From contig JAFZFX010000011.1 of NCBI GenBank assembly GCA_017555695.1, positions 1-64,000 on the forward strand: a stretch of 64,000 nucleotides of DNA, written 5' to 3'. The notes beneath the pieces were generated by a model. That model saw only the letters and a program-made list of their open reading frames with translations. It had not been told where the DNA came from and searched no databases. Shown piece after piece: positions 41,657 through 50,495 of this stretch. Origin of the DNA: Alistipes sp. Its GTDB lineage: Bacteria > Bacteroidota > Bacteroidia > Bacteroidales > Rikenellaceae. Numbering within the stretch: position 1 is the stretch's first letter; each line of letters begins with the position of its first letter. A program made the position numbers and the translations under genes.

Positions 41657-43492
41657 TCAACCAGCCTGCTCTATCCAGCGCTGGGTAATCATCTGCACAA
41701 TCTCGTCGATGGTTATCTGACCGCTTATGAGTTTGTTGTAGACATCGATAAACTCTTCGATAGAGGTATATTCATTGACAAGCACATTGTGCTTGCGGAT
41801 AAAATCGCAGAAGCGATCGTAAGTGCCATCCTCCTTGGACTCCAGCGGGTTGCGCATCAGACGCATATAGTCCATCTGCAGAGCAACTAAATCGACGCGC
41901 AGGCGCATCTGGTCATCAGCCTCGGCTACAGCCTGCTTGGCCTGGTCGAGAATCTGTATGCTCTCTGCTATGAATTCGTCGGTGTATAGAGGGTTACGGT
42001 CATCGATGTAGATGCCTAACTCAGTATCGTTATTAATCTGCGCGTGGCTGAGGTCGAAGTATTGCAGAATGTAGGGCGCAGCCTCGCCGTAGTAGTCGCT
42101 GATGAACTCCTCCACCAACTTGCGGGTGTCAAGATTGGGGTTCCACAACAACTTGCTCACTATCCACGACCTCATTTCGGCAAATTCACCGCCCAGACCC
42201 TTGTACTGTCCCTGCTCGTAAATACCTATGGCGTTGTATTTCTTGAAGGTCTTGATGTTTTTGGCCAAAACATTGAAGTTGGGGAATGGTGCAAGGAATT
42301 GGCGGAAATTAACCACATAGTCCCATATATAAAGGGTTGGCGCGATTTTAGACCAGTTCTCAATGTCGGTAACAAATGAACTGTTATGCTCGCACTCCTC
42401 GATTGGGTGCGCAAAGCAACACTCGATGCTACAGAGGCGGATGACCACATTGTCGCGTGGTGTGATGCCTGTGGGTGCTTGGCGAGTGTACTGATAAGCA
42501 AATGTGCTGATGTATTTATCAGGATATAAGGGTTTTATGGCATCGGCCACCTGATTTACAAACCATACCATCAATCCCGAGTGACCGCCGTACTGCTTCT
42601 CGATGGCTTGGCACTTCTCGCACTGACAAGGGAAGTGGTTGTCGTTTTGCGACACGCTATATACCCAATGGTAGGGATTTGCGGCTATGGTCTGCTTAAC
42701 CTTCTCAATGCAAATCTGCAACACCTCGGGATTTGACAAGCAGAGCTGTGTGTAGGGTGTGCGCTTGCCGTCACGCATTGAGAAATATTCGGGATGCTTC
42801 TCGAAATACTCGCCCGTAGATATGAATTGGCTGAATGTGTGGCAACCCCAATAAGCCTCTGTGCCGCCATATTTACCATAACTCACATTCCACCACAAAT
42901 TGCATTTGTTGTGAATCATCAACTCGGGATGAGCCATCGAGTTGTTGTATTCATTCCCGCGATACTTTACGAATGGCTGCTCGCTATGGTTTAACTCGTT
43001 GATACTCCACTTATTGAGTGTGGGTACTTTGGTGTAGTCGTGGGTGTACCATCTTACGCCAAATTCATTCTCCAAGAACGAGAATACGCCATACATCGTG
43101 CCTCGCTGCTTGCCACCATAAATCCAGATGTTTTTGCCAATGGTACGATATGTGAAGCCCTCATCGTTGTCGTCGGGTTGCTCAACGCCCAACTCCTCGC
43201 CGAAGTGCTTGTTGTATCCTATGGCGATGTGGGCTTGTCCCTCCTGCAGTTCGTCACGGTTGATGATGGGCAACACTACCCCGCCAATCTGCTCTAAATA
43301 TTGTTGTAACTCCTTGGCTGCGGTCTGCTCCGATTCCGAAGCATTCTTGCACAGAACAATCGAGTAATCACTCTTACCATTATTAAATAAGGTAGGCTTC
43401 TGCATAGCCACCGCAAAGGCAATGGCAACGATAATCAACGCAAGCCACCAGGTTCGCTTCATCAAACGGTTCTTCATTACAGCATTTTTCAT
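41657..43492 (-). CDS. DUF4838 protein, copy 2
   Basis: 611 residues, same architecture as copy 1: signal-anchor, VVLPIINRDEL, NEFGVRWYTHDYTKVP, FPCQCEKCQAIEKQYGGHSG, FAYQYTRQAPTGITP and LYIWDYVVNFRQFLAPFPN, ending with a helical region. It lies 46 nt upstream of copy 1 and 31 nt after rel. Residues ~173-225 share little with copy 1, in contrast to the nearly identical N-terminus. This points to a recent duplication or gene conversion of the 5' part with diversified ligand region. Confidence 0.85.
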   Translation of the reverse strand: MKNAVMKNRLMKRTWWLALIIVAIAFAVAMQKPTLFNNGKSDYSIVLCKNASESEQTAAKELQQYLEQIGGVVLPIINRDELQEGQAHIAIGYNKHFGEELGVEQPDDNDEGFTYRTIGKNIWIYGGKQRGTMYGVFSFLENEFGVRWYTHDYTKVPTLNKWSINELNHSEQPFVKYRGNEYNNSMAHPELMIHNKCNLWWNVSYGKYGGTEAYWGCHTFSQFISTGEYFEKHPEYFSMRDGKRTPYTQLCLSNPEVLQICIEKVKQTIAANPYHWVYSVSQNDNHFPCQCEKCQAIEKQYGGHSGLMVWFVNQVADAIKPLYPDKYISTFAYQYTRQAPTGITPRDNVVIRLCSIECCFAHPIEECEHNSSFVTDIENWSKIAPTLYIWDYVVNFRQFLAPFPNFNVLAKNIKTFKKYNAIGIYEQGQYKGLGGEFAEMRSWIVSKLLWNPNLDTRKLVEEFISDYYGEAAPYILQYFDLSHAQINNDTELGIYIDDRNPLYTDEFIAESIQILDQAKQAVAEADDQMRLRVDLVALQMDYMRLMRNPLESKEDGTYDRFCDFIRKHNVLVNEYTSIEEFIDVYNKLISGQITIDEIVQMITQRWIEQAG

Positions 43493-43523
43493 ATTTAGGT
43501 TGTGTTTGGATTAATTTGCAGTT

Positions 43524-45734
43524 TTAGTTTATTCGGCGCTTTACGGTGTCCATACCCTTTATTCGGCGCATACGGTCCAATACGGCGTTAAGGCTCTCTG
43601 CATCACGCACATATAGGCTCAGAGTGCCTTCGAAAATGCCGTCGTGAGTGTGGATGTTAATCTCGCGCATATTGATGCTGAAGTCGTTGGTCACCACATT
43701 GGCCAAATCTACCAACAAGCCCATTCTGTCTATACCCTTCACCTCGATGGTGGCGAGTGACGATTGGGTCTTCAACTGCGACCACTTAATCTCCTCCTTG
43801 ACGATACATTCACCGTGCTGCGATGCCAAGCGGTTGAGTTCGTCGCAGGTGGCCTTGTGAACAATAATCTGATGAGTGATGGGGTCTTTGAAACCTACCA
43901 CGCTATCGCCAGGTAACGGGTGACAGCACTCGGCAACCACCAGATTGTGAGAATCTTGGCTCTCCTTGTTGTGTTTCTTGTCGTCGCTATACTCCTCGTC
44001 GCCCTCTTCGTCATTATCCTTGATAAAGAGGGTCCAGAATTTCAAAATCTTGAAGTTCGAGTTCGTACGCACTACCTTATCCAGGTTGTCTAATGAAACG
44101 ATGCCTGCGCCAATCTTGGTGTAGAGTTCGTCTTTGTTAGAACTCTCGTAAGCCTCTATTAGCTTGCGAATTACACGGTTGTTGGGGGTGATGCCCAATG
44201 CGGCGAGCTTCTCATCCAATAGCTGCATACCGTGCTGTAGGTTATGCTCCTGCTCGCGCTTGAGGAAGTTCTTGATAGCCTGCTTGGCCTTGGTTGTGAA
44301 GGCGTGATCCAGCCATTCGGCCTTCGGACGGGCCGACTCGGCCGTGATAATCTCCACCTGGTCACCGCTGTTCAGAGGTGTAGTGATGGGCATTATCTTA
44401 TGGTTGATTTTGGCACCAATGGCCGAATTGCCAATCTTGGTATGTACATCGTATGCAAAGTCCAGAGCTGTAGCGCCATACGGCAGACGGCGCGACTCAC
44501 CCTTGGGGGTAAAGACGGGAATTTCGGATGTGTACAACGACAACTTGAAGTTGTCGAGGAAATCCACCGCATTCTGCGTGGGGCTATCCAGCGCCGCACG
44601 AATCATCTTCAACCACTTGTCGAATTCGTCTTCGTCGTGAGATATGGTGGCGTGCTTGTACTTCCAGTGAGCAGCAAAGCCTCGCTCGGCAATCTCGTCC
44701 ATACGCTGGGTGCGAATCTGCACCTCTACCCACACTCCATCGGGACCCATCACAGTCGAGTGCAGAGCCTCGTAACCGTTAGCCTTTGGCATACTAATCC
44801 AGTCGCGCAGGCGGTCGGGCTTGGGAGTGTAAATATCTGTGATTGAAGAGTATATTTGCCAACATTGGGTCTTCTCTGATGGGAAGTCCAGCGGCTGGAA
44901 TACGATGCGGATAGCGAACAGATCGTAAATCTCAGAGAATGGAATCTGCTTCTGCACCATCTTGGTCCAGATTGAGTAGGTACTCTTTACCCTACCCGTA
45001 ATCTCATACTTAATGCCGTTCTTATCCAACGCCTCGATAATCGGAGCGTTGAATTTGCGGATGTACTCCTCGCGGGCGGCCTCTGACTCTGAAATCTGGC
45101 GCGTAATCTCCTCGTACTCTTTGGGGAAGCGATACTTCATGCAGAGGTTCTCCAATTCGGTTTTGATGGCAAACAAGCCCAGACGGTAAGCCAGTGGAGC
45201 AAACAGATAGATGGTCTCGCCCGTAATTTTAACCTGCTTATTTTGAGGCATTGAGCCGAGCGTACGCATATTATGCAGACGATCGGCTATCTTGATAAGT
45301 ATTACACGGACATCGTCCGAGAGGGTCAGCAAAACCTTTCTAAAATATTCGGCCTGACGCGATGTGTCGGCGTTGAAGACGCCCGACATCTTGGTGAGTC
45401 CATCCACCATCGAGGCTATCTTAGGTCCGAAGATATGCTCCATATCCTCGACCGTGTAGTCGGTATCCTCCACCACATCGTGGAGTAGCGATGCCGCCAC
45501 CGACTTGACGCCCAAACCAATCTCGTCCACGACGATTTGGGCCACTGCAATAGGATGCAGGAAGTAAGGCTCACCTGAACGGCGCCTTACTCCCTGATGT
45601 GCCTCTTTCGCGAGGAAAAAAGCTCGTTTTATAAAATTCCAATCCTCCTCTTTCTTGCAAATCTTCTTGCATGATTCTGCAAGTTTGTCCCACGCTTGTT
45701 GAATGAGTATCTCATCCTCTGCAGTATAGTTCAT
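43524..45734 (-). CDS. rel: Bifunctional (p)ppGpp synthetase/hydrolase Rel
   Basis: 736 residues. HD hydrolase domain (ARRRSGEPYFLHPIAVA region, ASLLHDVVEDTDYTVED, IKIADRLHNMRTLG), synthetase domain (GRVKSTYSIWTKM, YDLFAIRIVF, MPKANGYEALHSTVMGP), TGS (FTPKGESRRLPYGATALDFAY), a zinc-finger-like CCHPLPGDSVVGF and a C-terminal ACT domain (DRMGLLVDLANVV). Intact HDxxED and synthetase motifs suggest both activities. It makes and destroys the stringent-response alarmone. Starts 5 nt after recA. Confidence 0.95.
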   Translation of the reverse strand: MNYTAEDEILIQQAWDKLAESCKKICKKEEDWNFIKRAFFLAKEAHQGVRRRSGEPYFLHPIAVAQIVVDEIGLGVKSVAASLLHDVVEDTDYTVEDMEHIFGPKIASMVDGLTKMSGVFNADTSRQAEYFRKVLLTLSDDVRVILIKIADRLHNMRTLGSMPQNKQVKITGETIYLFAPLAYRLGLFAIKTELENLCMKYRFPKEYEEITRQISESEAAREEYIRKFNAPIIEALDKNGIKYEITGRVKSTYSIWTKMVQKQIPFSEIYDLFAIRIVFQPLDFPSEKTQCWQIYSSITDIYTPKPDRLRDWISMPKANGYEALHSTVMGPDGVWVEVQIRTQRMDEIAERGFAAHWKYKHATISHDEDEFDKWLKMIRAALDSPTQNAVDFLDNFKLSLYTSEIPVFTPKGESRRLPYGATALDFAYDVHTKIGNSAIGAKINHKIMPITTPLNSGDQVEIITAESARPKAEWLDHAFTTKAKQAIKNFLKREQEHNLQHGMQLLDEKLAALGITPNNRVIRKLIEAYESSNKDELYTKIGAGIVSLDNLDKVVRTNSNFKILKFWTLFIKDNDEEGDEEYSDDKKHNKESQDSHNLVVAECCHPLPGDSVVGFKDPITHQIIVHKATCDELNRLASQHGECIVKEEIKWSQLKTQSSLATIEVKGIDRMGLLVDLANVVTNDFSINMREINIHTHDGIFEGTLSLYVRDAESLNAVLDRMRRIKGMDTVKRRIN

Positions 45735-45739
45735 AGGCG

Positions 45740-46753
45740 CTATTTTTGCGATTTCATAGCTTCGCGCAACTTATCCTCAATCTCCTGGCGAAGCTCGTCA
45801 TTATTCTTAAGCAACTCTTTCACGGCATCACGGCCCTGGCCAATCTTCTGCTCGCCGTAAGAGAACCATGAGCCGGCCTTGCGGATGATTCCGAAGTCTA
45901 CACCCAAATCTACAATCTCACCAATTTTCGAAATACCCTCACCGAACATAATGTCGAACTCGGCACGCTTGAAGGGAGGCGCTACCTTGTTCTTAACGAC
46001 CTTCACCTTGGTGCGTGTACCCAACTGCTCCTCGCCATCTTTGATAACCGATGCGCGACGAATGTCGATACGCACGCTGGCGTAGAACTTCAGGGCGTTT
46101 CCGCCTGTTGTAGTCTCGGGGTTACCGTAAACTACGCCAATCTTGTCACGCAACTGGTTGATGAAGATGCAGACAGTCTTAGTCTTGGCGATGCTGGCTG
46201 TGAGCTTACGCAGAGCCTGTGACATAAGGCGTGCTTGAAGACCCATCTTCGAGTCGCCCATCTCGCCCTCAATCTCGGCCTTGGGTGTAAGGGCCGCCAC
46301 AGAGTCGATAACGATGATGTCGATAGCGCTCGAGCGAATGAGTGAATCGGCAATCTCCAGAGCCTGCTCGCCGTTATCGGGCTGTGAGATAAGCAGATTG
46401 TCTACATCTACACCCAACTTCTGTGCGTAGAATGAGTCAAAGGCGTGCTCTGCATCGATGAATGCAGCGATTCCGCCTGCCTTCTGAGCCTCGGCGATGG
46501 CGTGGATAGCCAATGTAGTCTTACCTGATGACTCGGGGCCATAAATCTCGATGATGCGTCCCTTGGGGTAACCACCCACTCCGAGAGCTATATCCAAAGT
46601 GACTGAACCTGTTGGTATTACGGGTACATCTGTGAGAGCCTCGCTGCTCATACGCATAATTGAACCCTTACCAAAGTCCTTCTCGATTTTATCCATTACC
46701 GCGTTCAAAACCTTCAGTTTGTCGGCGTTCATCTGTGTTTTTTCTGTTGCCAT
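45740..46753 (-). CDS. recA: Recombinase RecA
   Basis: 337 residues, usual length. Walker [20 protein letters not shown], Walker [24 protein letters not shown]2 loop region [32 protein letters not shown]. RecA forms filaments on ssDNA for homologous recombination and co-proteolysis in the SOS response. Sandwiched between bcp (5 nt upstream) and rel (5 nt downstream). No internal promoter that I can see, so expression would depend on the promoter upstream of bcp. Confidence 0.98.
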   Translation of the reverse strand: MATEKTQMNADKLKVLNAVMDKIEKDFGKGSIMRMSSEALTDVPVIPTGSVTLDIALGVGGYPKGRIIEIYGPESSGKTTLAIHAIAEAQKAGGIAAFIDAEHAFDSFYAQKLGVDVDNLLISQPDNGEQALEIADSLIRSSAIDIIVIDSVAALTPKAEIEGEMGDSKMGLQARLMSQALRKLTASIAKTKTVCIFINQLRDKIGVVYGNPETTTGGNALKFYASVRIDIRRASVIKDGEEQLGTRTKVKVVKNKVAPPFKRAEFDIMFGEGISKIGEIVDLGVDFGIIRKAGSWFSYGEQKIGQGRDAVKELLKNNDELRQEIEDKLREAMKSQK

Positions 46754-46758
46754 TGTTA

Positions 46759-47229
46759 TTATTGTTTTTTATCTAATTCGTTAATAATCTGCTGATAATG
46801 CTCAGCTGTCTTTACTTTGTCGAAGATGTGCGTGATGCGACCCTCTTCGTCGAGCAGGAATGTGGTGCGCACTACACCCATATACTTTCTGCCATACATC
46901 GACTTCTCCTGCCACACTCCAAATGCCTCGCATATAGAGTGGTCGGTGTCGGCCAGCAGGGTGAAGTTCAGCTCGTGCTTCGTGCAGAAGTTCTGGTGCG
47001 AGCGCTCGCTGTCGGGACTCACTCCCACTATGCGATAACCTCTCTCTGCGAGTGCAGCCTTACCGTCGCGTAGGCTTTTGGCCTCGAGCGTACATCCTGA
47101 TGTATTGTCTTTCGGGTAGAAATATAGTACTGTACATCCCCCTTTCAGGTCATTAAGCGATAGTGTATCACCATCTTGAGTATGTCCTGCGAAATCGGGA
47201 GCCATATCCCCCACTTTTAATTGTGCCAT
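46759..47229 (-). CDS. bcp: Thiol peroxidase Bcp (peroxiredoxin Q type)
   Basis: 156 residues. AhpC/TSA fold: [40 protein letters not shown] with peroxidatic Cys, then [27 protein letters not shown] and [14 protein letters not shown]. The second Cys found five residues after the peroxidatic one in E. coli Bcp is absent (position is Lys/Ser), so resolution must use another Cys or an external thiol. It reduces alkyl and lipid hydroperoxides. First gene of the cluster with recA and rel. Confidence 0.94.
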   Translation of the reverse strand: MAQLKVGDMAPDFAGHTQDGDTLSLNDLKGGCTVLYFYPKDNTSGCTLEAKSLRDGKAALAERGYRIVGVSPDSERSHQNFCTKHELNFTLLADTDHSICEAFGVWQEKSMYGRKYMGVVRTTFLLDEEGRITHIFDKVKTAEHYQQIINELDKKQ

Positions 47230-47257
47230 ATTCTTTTTCTGAATGAAAATAATATTC

Positions 47258-47291
47258 CAAAGTTAAGAAATTTTCTTGATTAAACATCAAG
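47258..47291 (-). promoter_or_regulatory. Promoter of bcp-recA-rel with inverted repeat
   Basis: Minus-strand -7 box TAACTTTG (47258-47265). At the -33 position lies a perfect inverted repeat CTTGAT-TAAAC-ATCAAG (47275-47291) instead of TTTG. A regulator binding there would control the whole redox/recombination cluster. Confidence 0.45.
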
Positions 47292-47331
47292 TTTTGCACC
47301 TTTTTTACTCTACCCTTTCCAAAAACGGCTC

Positions 47332-47409
47332 TTACCAATCCTTGCAGCAACCGATTAAGTAGAGTAATACATTTGCTGTCATTGCTATCATTACCAATAT
47401 TGTGAACAT
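47332..47409 (-). CDS. 25-residue membrane peptide
   Basis: ATG 47407-47409 to TAA 47332-47334. The peptide begins MFTILVMIAMTANVLLYL and ends IGCCKDW: one hydrophobic helix with two adjacent Cys at the cytoplasmic/periplasmic border. Too short for family assignment. It is the third in a row of same-strand mini-genes (zinc ribbon, 28-aa, 25-aa). Coding status is inferred from composition and arrangement. Confidence 0.5.
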   Translation of the reverse strand: MFTILVMIAMTANVLLYLIGCCKDW

Positions 47410-47440
47410 AACTTCTAAAATTTTATTGATTATCCATTAA

Positions 47441-47527
47441 TTATCTATGTGGGTAGTTGTCGCTTCCAAACATTATCCCCAATATCTCTGCGCCCAACCC
47501 GATGAGGCATATAAAGAAAAACAACAT
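47441..47527 (-). CDS. 28-residue membrane peptide
   Basis: ATG 47525-47527 to TAA 47441-47443. It begins MLFFFICLIGLGAEILGIMF and ends GSDNYPHR: one hydrophobic helix with a polar tail. The start lies 4 nt after the stop of the zinc-ribbon gene, with GGGATTAG as a possible ribosome site, so it is probably translationally coupled to it. Confidence 0.55.
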   Translation of the reverse strand: MLFFFICLIGLGAEILGIMFGSDNYPHR

Positions 47528-47531
47528 CGTT

Positions 47532-47744
47532 CTAATCCCATAATATTGCGGTGTGCACCTGCTCGTTAAATTCGGTCTCAGTCGTGTTCAGACGCTTCAT
47601 ACACGCTGGGCAGCGAATGGGTGATTCGGTCTCAATATGACTCTTGCAATTTGCGAGACGCGATGTCAATCCGAGCGACATGTTCTGGCTGTAGTTGAAC
47701 TCTGCACCACAGTGGCGACATTTGATCTGATAAGCAATTCCCAT
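47532..47744 (-). CDS. Small zinc-ribbon protein
   Basis: 70 residues. Two Cys pairs, CRHCGAEF near residue 9 and CPACMKRL near residue 46, form a zinc ribbon, with a helical segment between (SLGLTSRLANCKSH). No export signal. The gene heads a row of same-strand mini-genes with two membrane peptides. Function unknown; a regulatory or assembly role with the peptides is possible but speculative. Confidence 0.75.
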   Translation of the reverse strand: MGIAYQIKCRHCGAEFNYSQNMSLGLTSRLANCKSHIETESPIRCPACMKRLNTTETEFNEQVHTAILWD

Positions 47745-47940
47745 AATCGTAAAGTTTTAAGTGTTTGCTGTTCTATTTTTTTGCCTTTCGTTTGTTTTCA
47801 CACTGCAAAATAAGTGGTGTTTTGTGTCAATTTGTGACACACTGAAAATTTTGTACAAAAAAGTGTAAAAAAACTTTCACTCGAAGCCCCCATTTCGAGG
47901 TGTTATATATTGTATATGGTTGCGTTTCGTGAAAAAATAG

Positions 47941-47948
47941 TATCTTTG
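47941..47948 (+). promoter_or_regulatory. -7 box of GH29 gene
   Basis: TATCTTTG, 63 nt before the ATG. An inverted repeat CTCGAA/TTCGAG (about 47881-47900) lies about 40 nt upstream and might be an operator. Confidence 0.5.
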
Positions 47949-48011
47949 TGAAACCGCATTTTTTTGTTTGCGGCAAGACTTAAACTAATAACAAACAAAT
48001 AATTAAAAAAT

Positions 48012-49463
48012 ATGAAGAGTAAAAATCTGAAGAGAATGAGCGCTCTTGCGCTCTCTGTTATGGTCGCTCTGGCGATGACAGCCTGCAAGGCTACGCCGCC
48101 CGCGCCGATGAGCGTAGTGCCTGCTCCGCGTCAGTTGGAGTGGCACGCTATGGAGCAGTATGCTTTCGTACACTTTACTATCAACACCTTCACTGGTCGC
48201 GAATGGGGCTATGGCGATGAGTCACCCGAGTTGTTCAACCCCACCGATTTTGATGCCGAGGCGTTGGTCAAGATTGTCAAGGATGCAGGCCTTAAAGGCT
48301 TGATTCTTACCGCTAAACACCACGACGGTTTCTGCCTTTGGCCGAGCGAATATACATCTCATTCGGTAAAGAATTCGCCTTATAAAGATGGTAAAGGCGA
48401 TATCGTCGGTGAGGTGGCCAAGGCTTGCCGTGAGGCTGGTGTAAAGTTCGGTATCTACCTCTCGCCGTGGGATAGAAACCACGCAGGATATGGTACTGAT
48501 GAGTATCTGACATACTACCGCAACCAGTTGCGCGAACTCCTTACCAACTATGGCCCCGTCTTCGAGATGTGGTTCGATGGCGCAAATGGTGGCGATGGCT
48601 ATTATGGTGGAGCCAATGAGATGCGTAAAGTGGAGTCTGGATACCTCTACTACGACTGGCCAAAGGTTGTGGATATCATTCGTGAGCTCTCTCCCGAAAC
48701 TATCGTCTGGAGCAGTTCGCTGCCCGATGCGCGCTGGTGTAGCAACGAGCGTGGTGTTATTGCCGAGACAAGCTGGGCAATGGCTACCCCTGCTGATATG
48801 TACCCTGGTGGTCACGATAATATCGAGGTGCTGGCTCACGGTCAGGAGAATGGCGAGCGTTGGGCCCCCGCCGAGGCTGATGTGTCGATTCGTCCAGGTT
48901 GGTTCTATCACGACTATGAGCAGCCAAAGTCACCTAAGCAACTCTTTGATATCTACCTTACTTCGGTTGGCCGAGGCGGTACGCTTCTGCTCAATCTTGC
49001 ACCCGACAAGCGTGGCCGTGTGCCCGAGCAGGATGTAGAGTCGTTGATGGCGTGGCGTAAGATGGTCGATGAGACTTTCGATGATGATTTGGCTGCAAAG
49101 GCTTCTGTAGCGGTGTCGTCTGACAGAGGTTATGGCTATGGCGCAAAGGGTCTTGTAGGCGATAATGAGGCCTATTGGGCTACAGCAGATGATGTTGTTG
49201 CGGGAGATGTTACACTGCAGTGGAACGAGCCGCAGCAGATATCTTATGTTGTACTCGCGGAGCATATCGCTTTGGGTCAGCGTGTGCGTAGCTTTGAGGT
49301 CGATCTGCAGCGTAACGGCCAGTGGCAGAACGGTGTGGTAAAGGGCACAACGGTTGGTTACAAGCGTATTCTTCCCGTTGATGCAGACGATGTGTCGGCC
49401 GTAAGAGTTCGCTTTACCGATTCGCGTGGTCCGCTTGCAATTTCTCGCGTGGCGGTATATTAA
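48012..49463 (+). CDS. GH29 alpha-L-fucosidase
   Basis: 483 residues. SPII-type signal (ALALSVMVALAMTACK) so a lipoprotein. GH29 barrel: YAFVHFTINTFTGREWGYGDE, GLILTAKHHDGFCLWPS, FGIYLSPWDRNHAGYGTDEY and the nucleophile Asp in FEMWFDGANGG, then TLLLNLAPDKRG. C-terminal beta-sandwich from about residue 370. It releases alpha-L-fucose from host or milk glycans; anchored at the envelope. Single gene with own promoter and terminator. Confidence 0.95.
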   Translation: MKSKNLKRMSALALSVMVALAMTACKATPPAPMSVVPAPRQLEWHAMEQYAFVHFTINTFTGREWGYGDESPELFNPTDFDAEALVKIVKDAGLKGLILTAKHHDGFCLWPSEYTSHSVKNSPYKDGKGDIVGEVAKACREAGVKFGIYLSPWDRNHAGYGTDEYLTYYRNQLRELLTNYGPVFEMWFDGANGGDGYYGGANEMRKVESGYLYYDWPKVVDIIRELSPETIVWSSSLPDARWCSNERGVIAETSWAMATPADMYPGGHDNIEVLAHGQENGERWAPAEADVSIRPGWFYHDYEQPKSPKQLFDIYLTSVGRGGTLLLNLAPDKRGRVPEQDVESLMAWRKMVDETFDDDLAAKASVAVSSDRGYGYGAKGLVGDNEAYWATADDVVAGDVTLQWNEPQQISYVVLAEHIALGQRVRSFEVDLQRNGQWQNGVVKGTTVGYKRILPVDADDVSAVRVRFTDSRGPLAISRVAVY

Positions 49464-49481
49464 ATTCCTACATCATAAACG

Positions 49482-49520
49482 AAAAGGGTCTGTCCGAATT
49501 TGTCAGGACAGACCCTTATT
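49482..49520. terminator. Terminator between GH29 and the WYL gene
   Basis: AAGGGTCTGTCC (49484-49495) pairs with GGACAGACCCTT (49506-49517), flanked by A and T runs, between convergent genes. Confidence 0.93.
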
Positions 49521-49525
49521 TTTGT

Positions 49526-50422
49526 TTATGATAAGTATTTTGCAACATAGTCGGCTATATATGCCTCCAACTCGGGAGAGTCGATTATCTCAATGTTGTC
49601 TTTTAGCCCAATCACAAAGCGTGCTACACCCGCGTAGTTGGCGACCTCGGCATCCAATAGCCAATGTTCGTTGTCAATCTGGCTGATGTATTGCTCTGAT
49701 AGCGGATACTCCTCGATTAGCAGGTTTTGCGCCATCATCCCCAGTCGCAACTGTATGCGGTGGCGTGACTGGCCGTGCATACGGAAAATGTCGATAAAAC
49801 CCTTGTCGTGTGCAGCGGCGTTCTGCCACTTCTCGTTAAGAATTTCCACCGAGCCTATGCGCGAGAGTTTGAATAACTTACAGTTGTTACTCTCTGTGTC
49901 GAAGCACCACACCTGCACATAGTTGGTCGTAAATGCAAATGGCTCTACCCTACGGTCACGCACTGCCGAGCCGTGTGCCGAGCGGTAGTTGTGCAGTATG
50001 ACTTGCTGCCCCTGCTCGATGGCCTCAATTAGTGAATGTACATTGTTTGAGTTGTCGCCACGCACGATGGTGTCGGCCAGAATCTTGTTGTCGTAAACCG
50101 AATATAACTTGCGCTTTAGGTTCTGTTTCAATAAGTTGGTGTCATCGATATTCTCTATCGCACGCTTCAAAATCGTAGCCTCCTCCTCGGTGAAGTGTAC
50201 CAACTGCGAAATATCCTTAAAGTGAGGCGACTCCTTGTCTAGACGAATATGCTGGCCACTCTTTTTGATTACGAAGCCGGCGTTGCGGAATGTGTCGATA
50301 TAACGATATATGGTGCGTCGCGACATATCGAGCCTATCGGCCATATCATCTACGGTGTAGGTTGTATTGGTCGTCAGCATCTTCATCAGACGCAACATTC
50401 TCTCTATTTTTGGCTGGTCCAT
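49526..50422 (-). CDS. WYL-domain transcriptional regulator
   Basis: 298 residues. N-terminal HTH_11: RMLRLMKMLTTNTTYTVDDMADRLDMSRRTIYRYIDTFRNAGFVI. The WYL region follows (VILHNYRSAHGSAVRDRRVEPFAFTTNYVQVWCFDTESNNCKLFKLSRI split in segments), then a WCX-type C-terminus with RLGMMAQNLLIEEYPLS. WYL proteins sense nucleotides or nucleic acids and regulate phage defence, DNA damage or metabolism genes. Its -7 box ends 5 nt from the ATG, so the mRNA may be leaderless. Confidence 0.9.
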   Translation of the reverse strand: MDQPKIERMLRLMKMLTTNTTYTVDDMADRLDMSRRTIYRYIDTFRNAGFVIKKSGQHIRLDKESPHFKDISQLVHFTEEEATILKRAIENIDDTNLLKQNLKRKLYSVYDNKILADTIVRGDNSNNVHSLIEAIEQGQQVILHNYRSAHGSAVRDRRVEPFAFTTNYVQVWCFDTESNNCKLFKLSRIGSVEILNEKWQNAAAHDKGFIDIFRMHGQSRHRIQLRLGMMAQNLLIEEYPLSEQYISQIDNEHWLLDAEVANYAGVARFVIGLKDNIEIIDSPELEAYIADYVAKYLS

Positions 50423-50426
50423 AGGA

Positions 50427-50457
50427 CAAATATACGAAAAAAGGGTTGCAACTCAAT
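50427..50457 (-). promoter_or_regulatory. Promoter of the WYL gene, probably leaderless
   Basis: Minus strand ATTG (50454-50457), 19-nt spacer, TATATTTG (50427-50434). The start codon begins at 50422, about where transcription should begin. Confidence 0.55.
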
Positions 50458-50470
50458 AGTAACAACCCTA
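50443..50470 (-). terminator. Terminator of dnaA
   Basis: AGGGTTG (50442-50448) pairs with CAACCCT (50463-50469); minus-strand T run after the stem. It overlaps the -33 region of the WYL promoter. Confidence 0.75.
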
Positions 50471-50495
50471 ATATTTTATAAAAATCAACTCGTGA

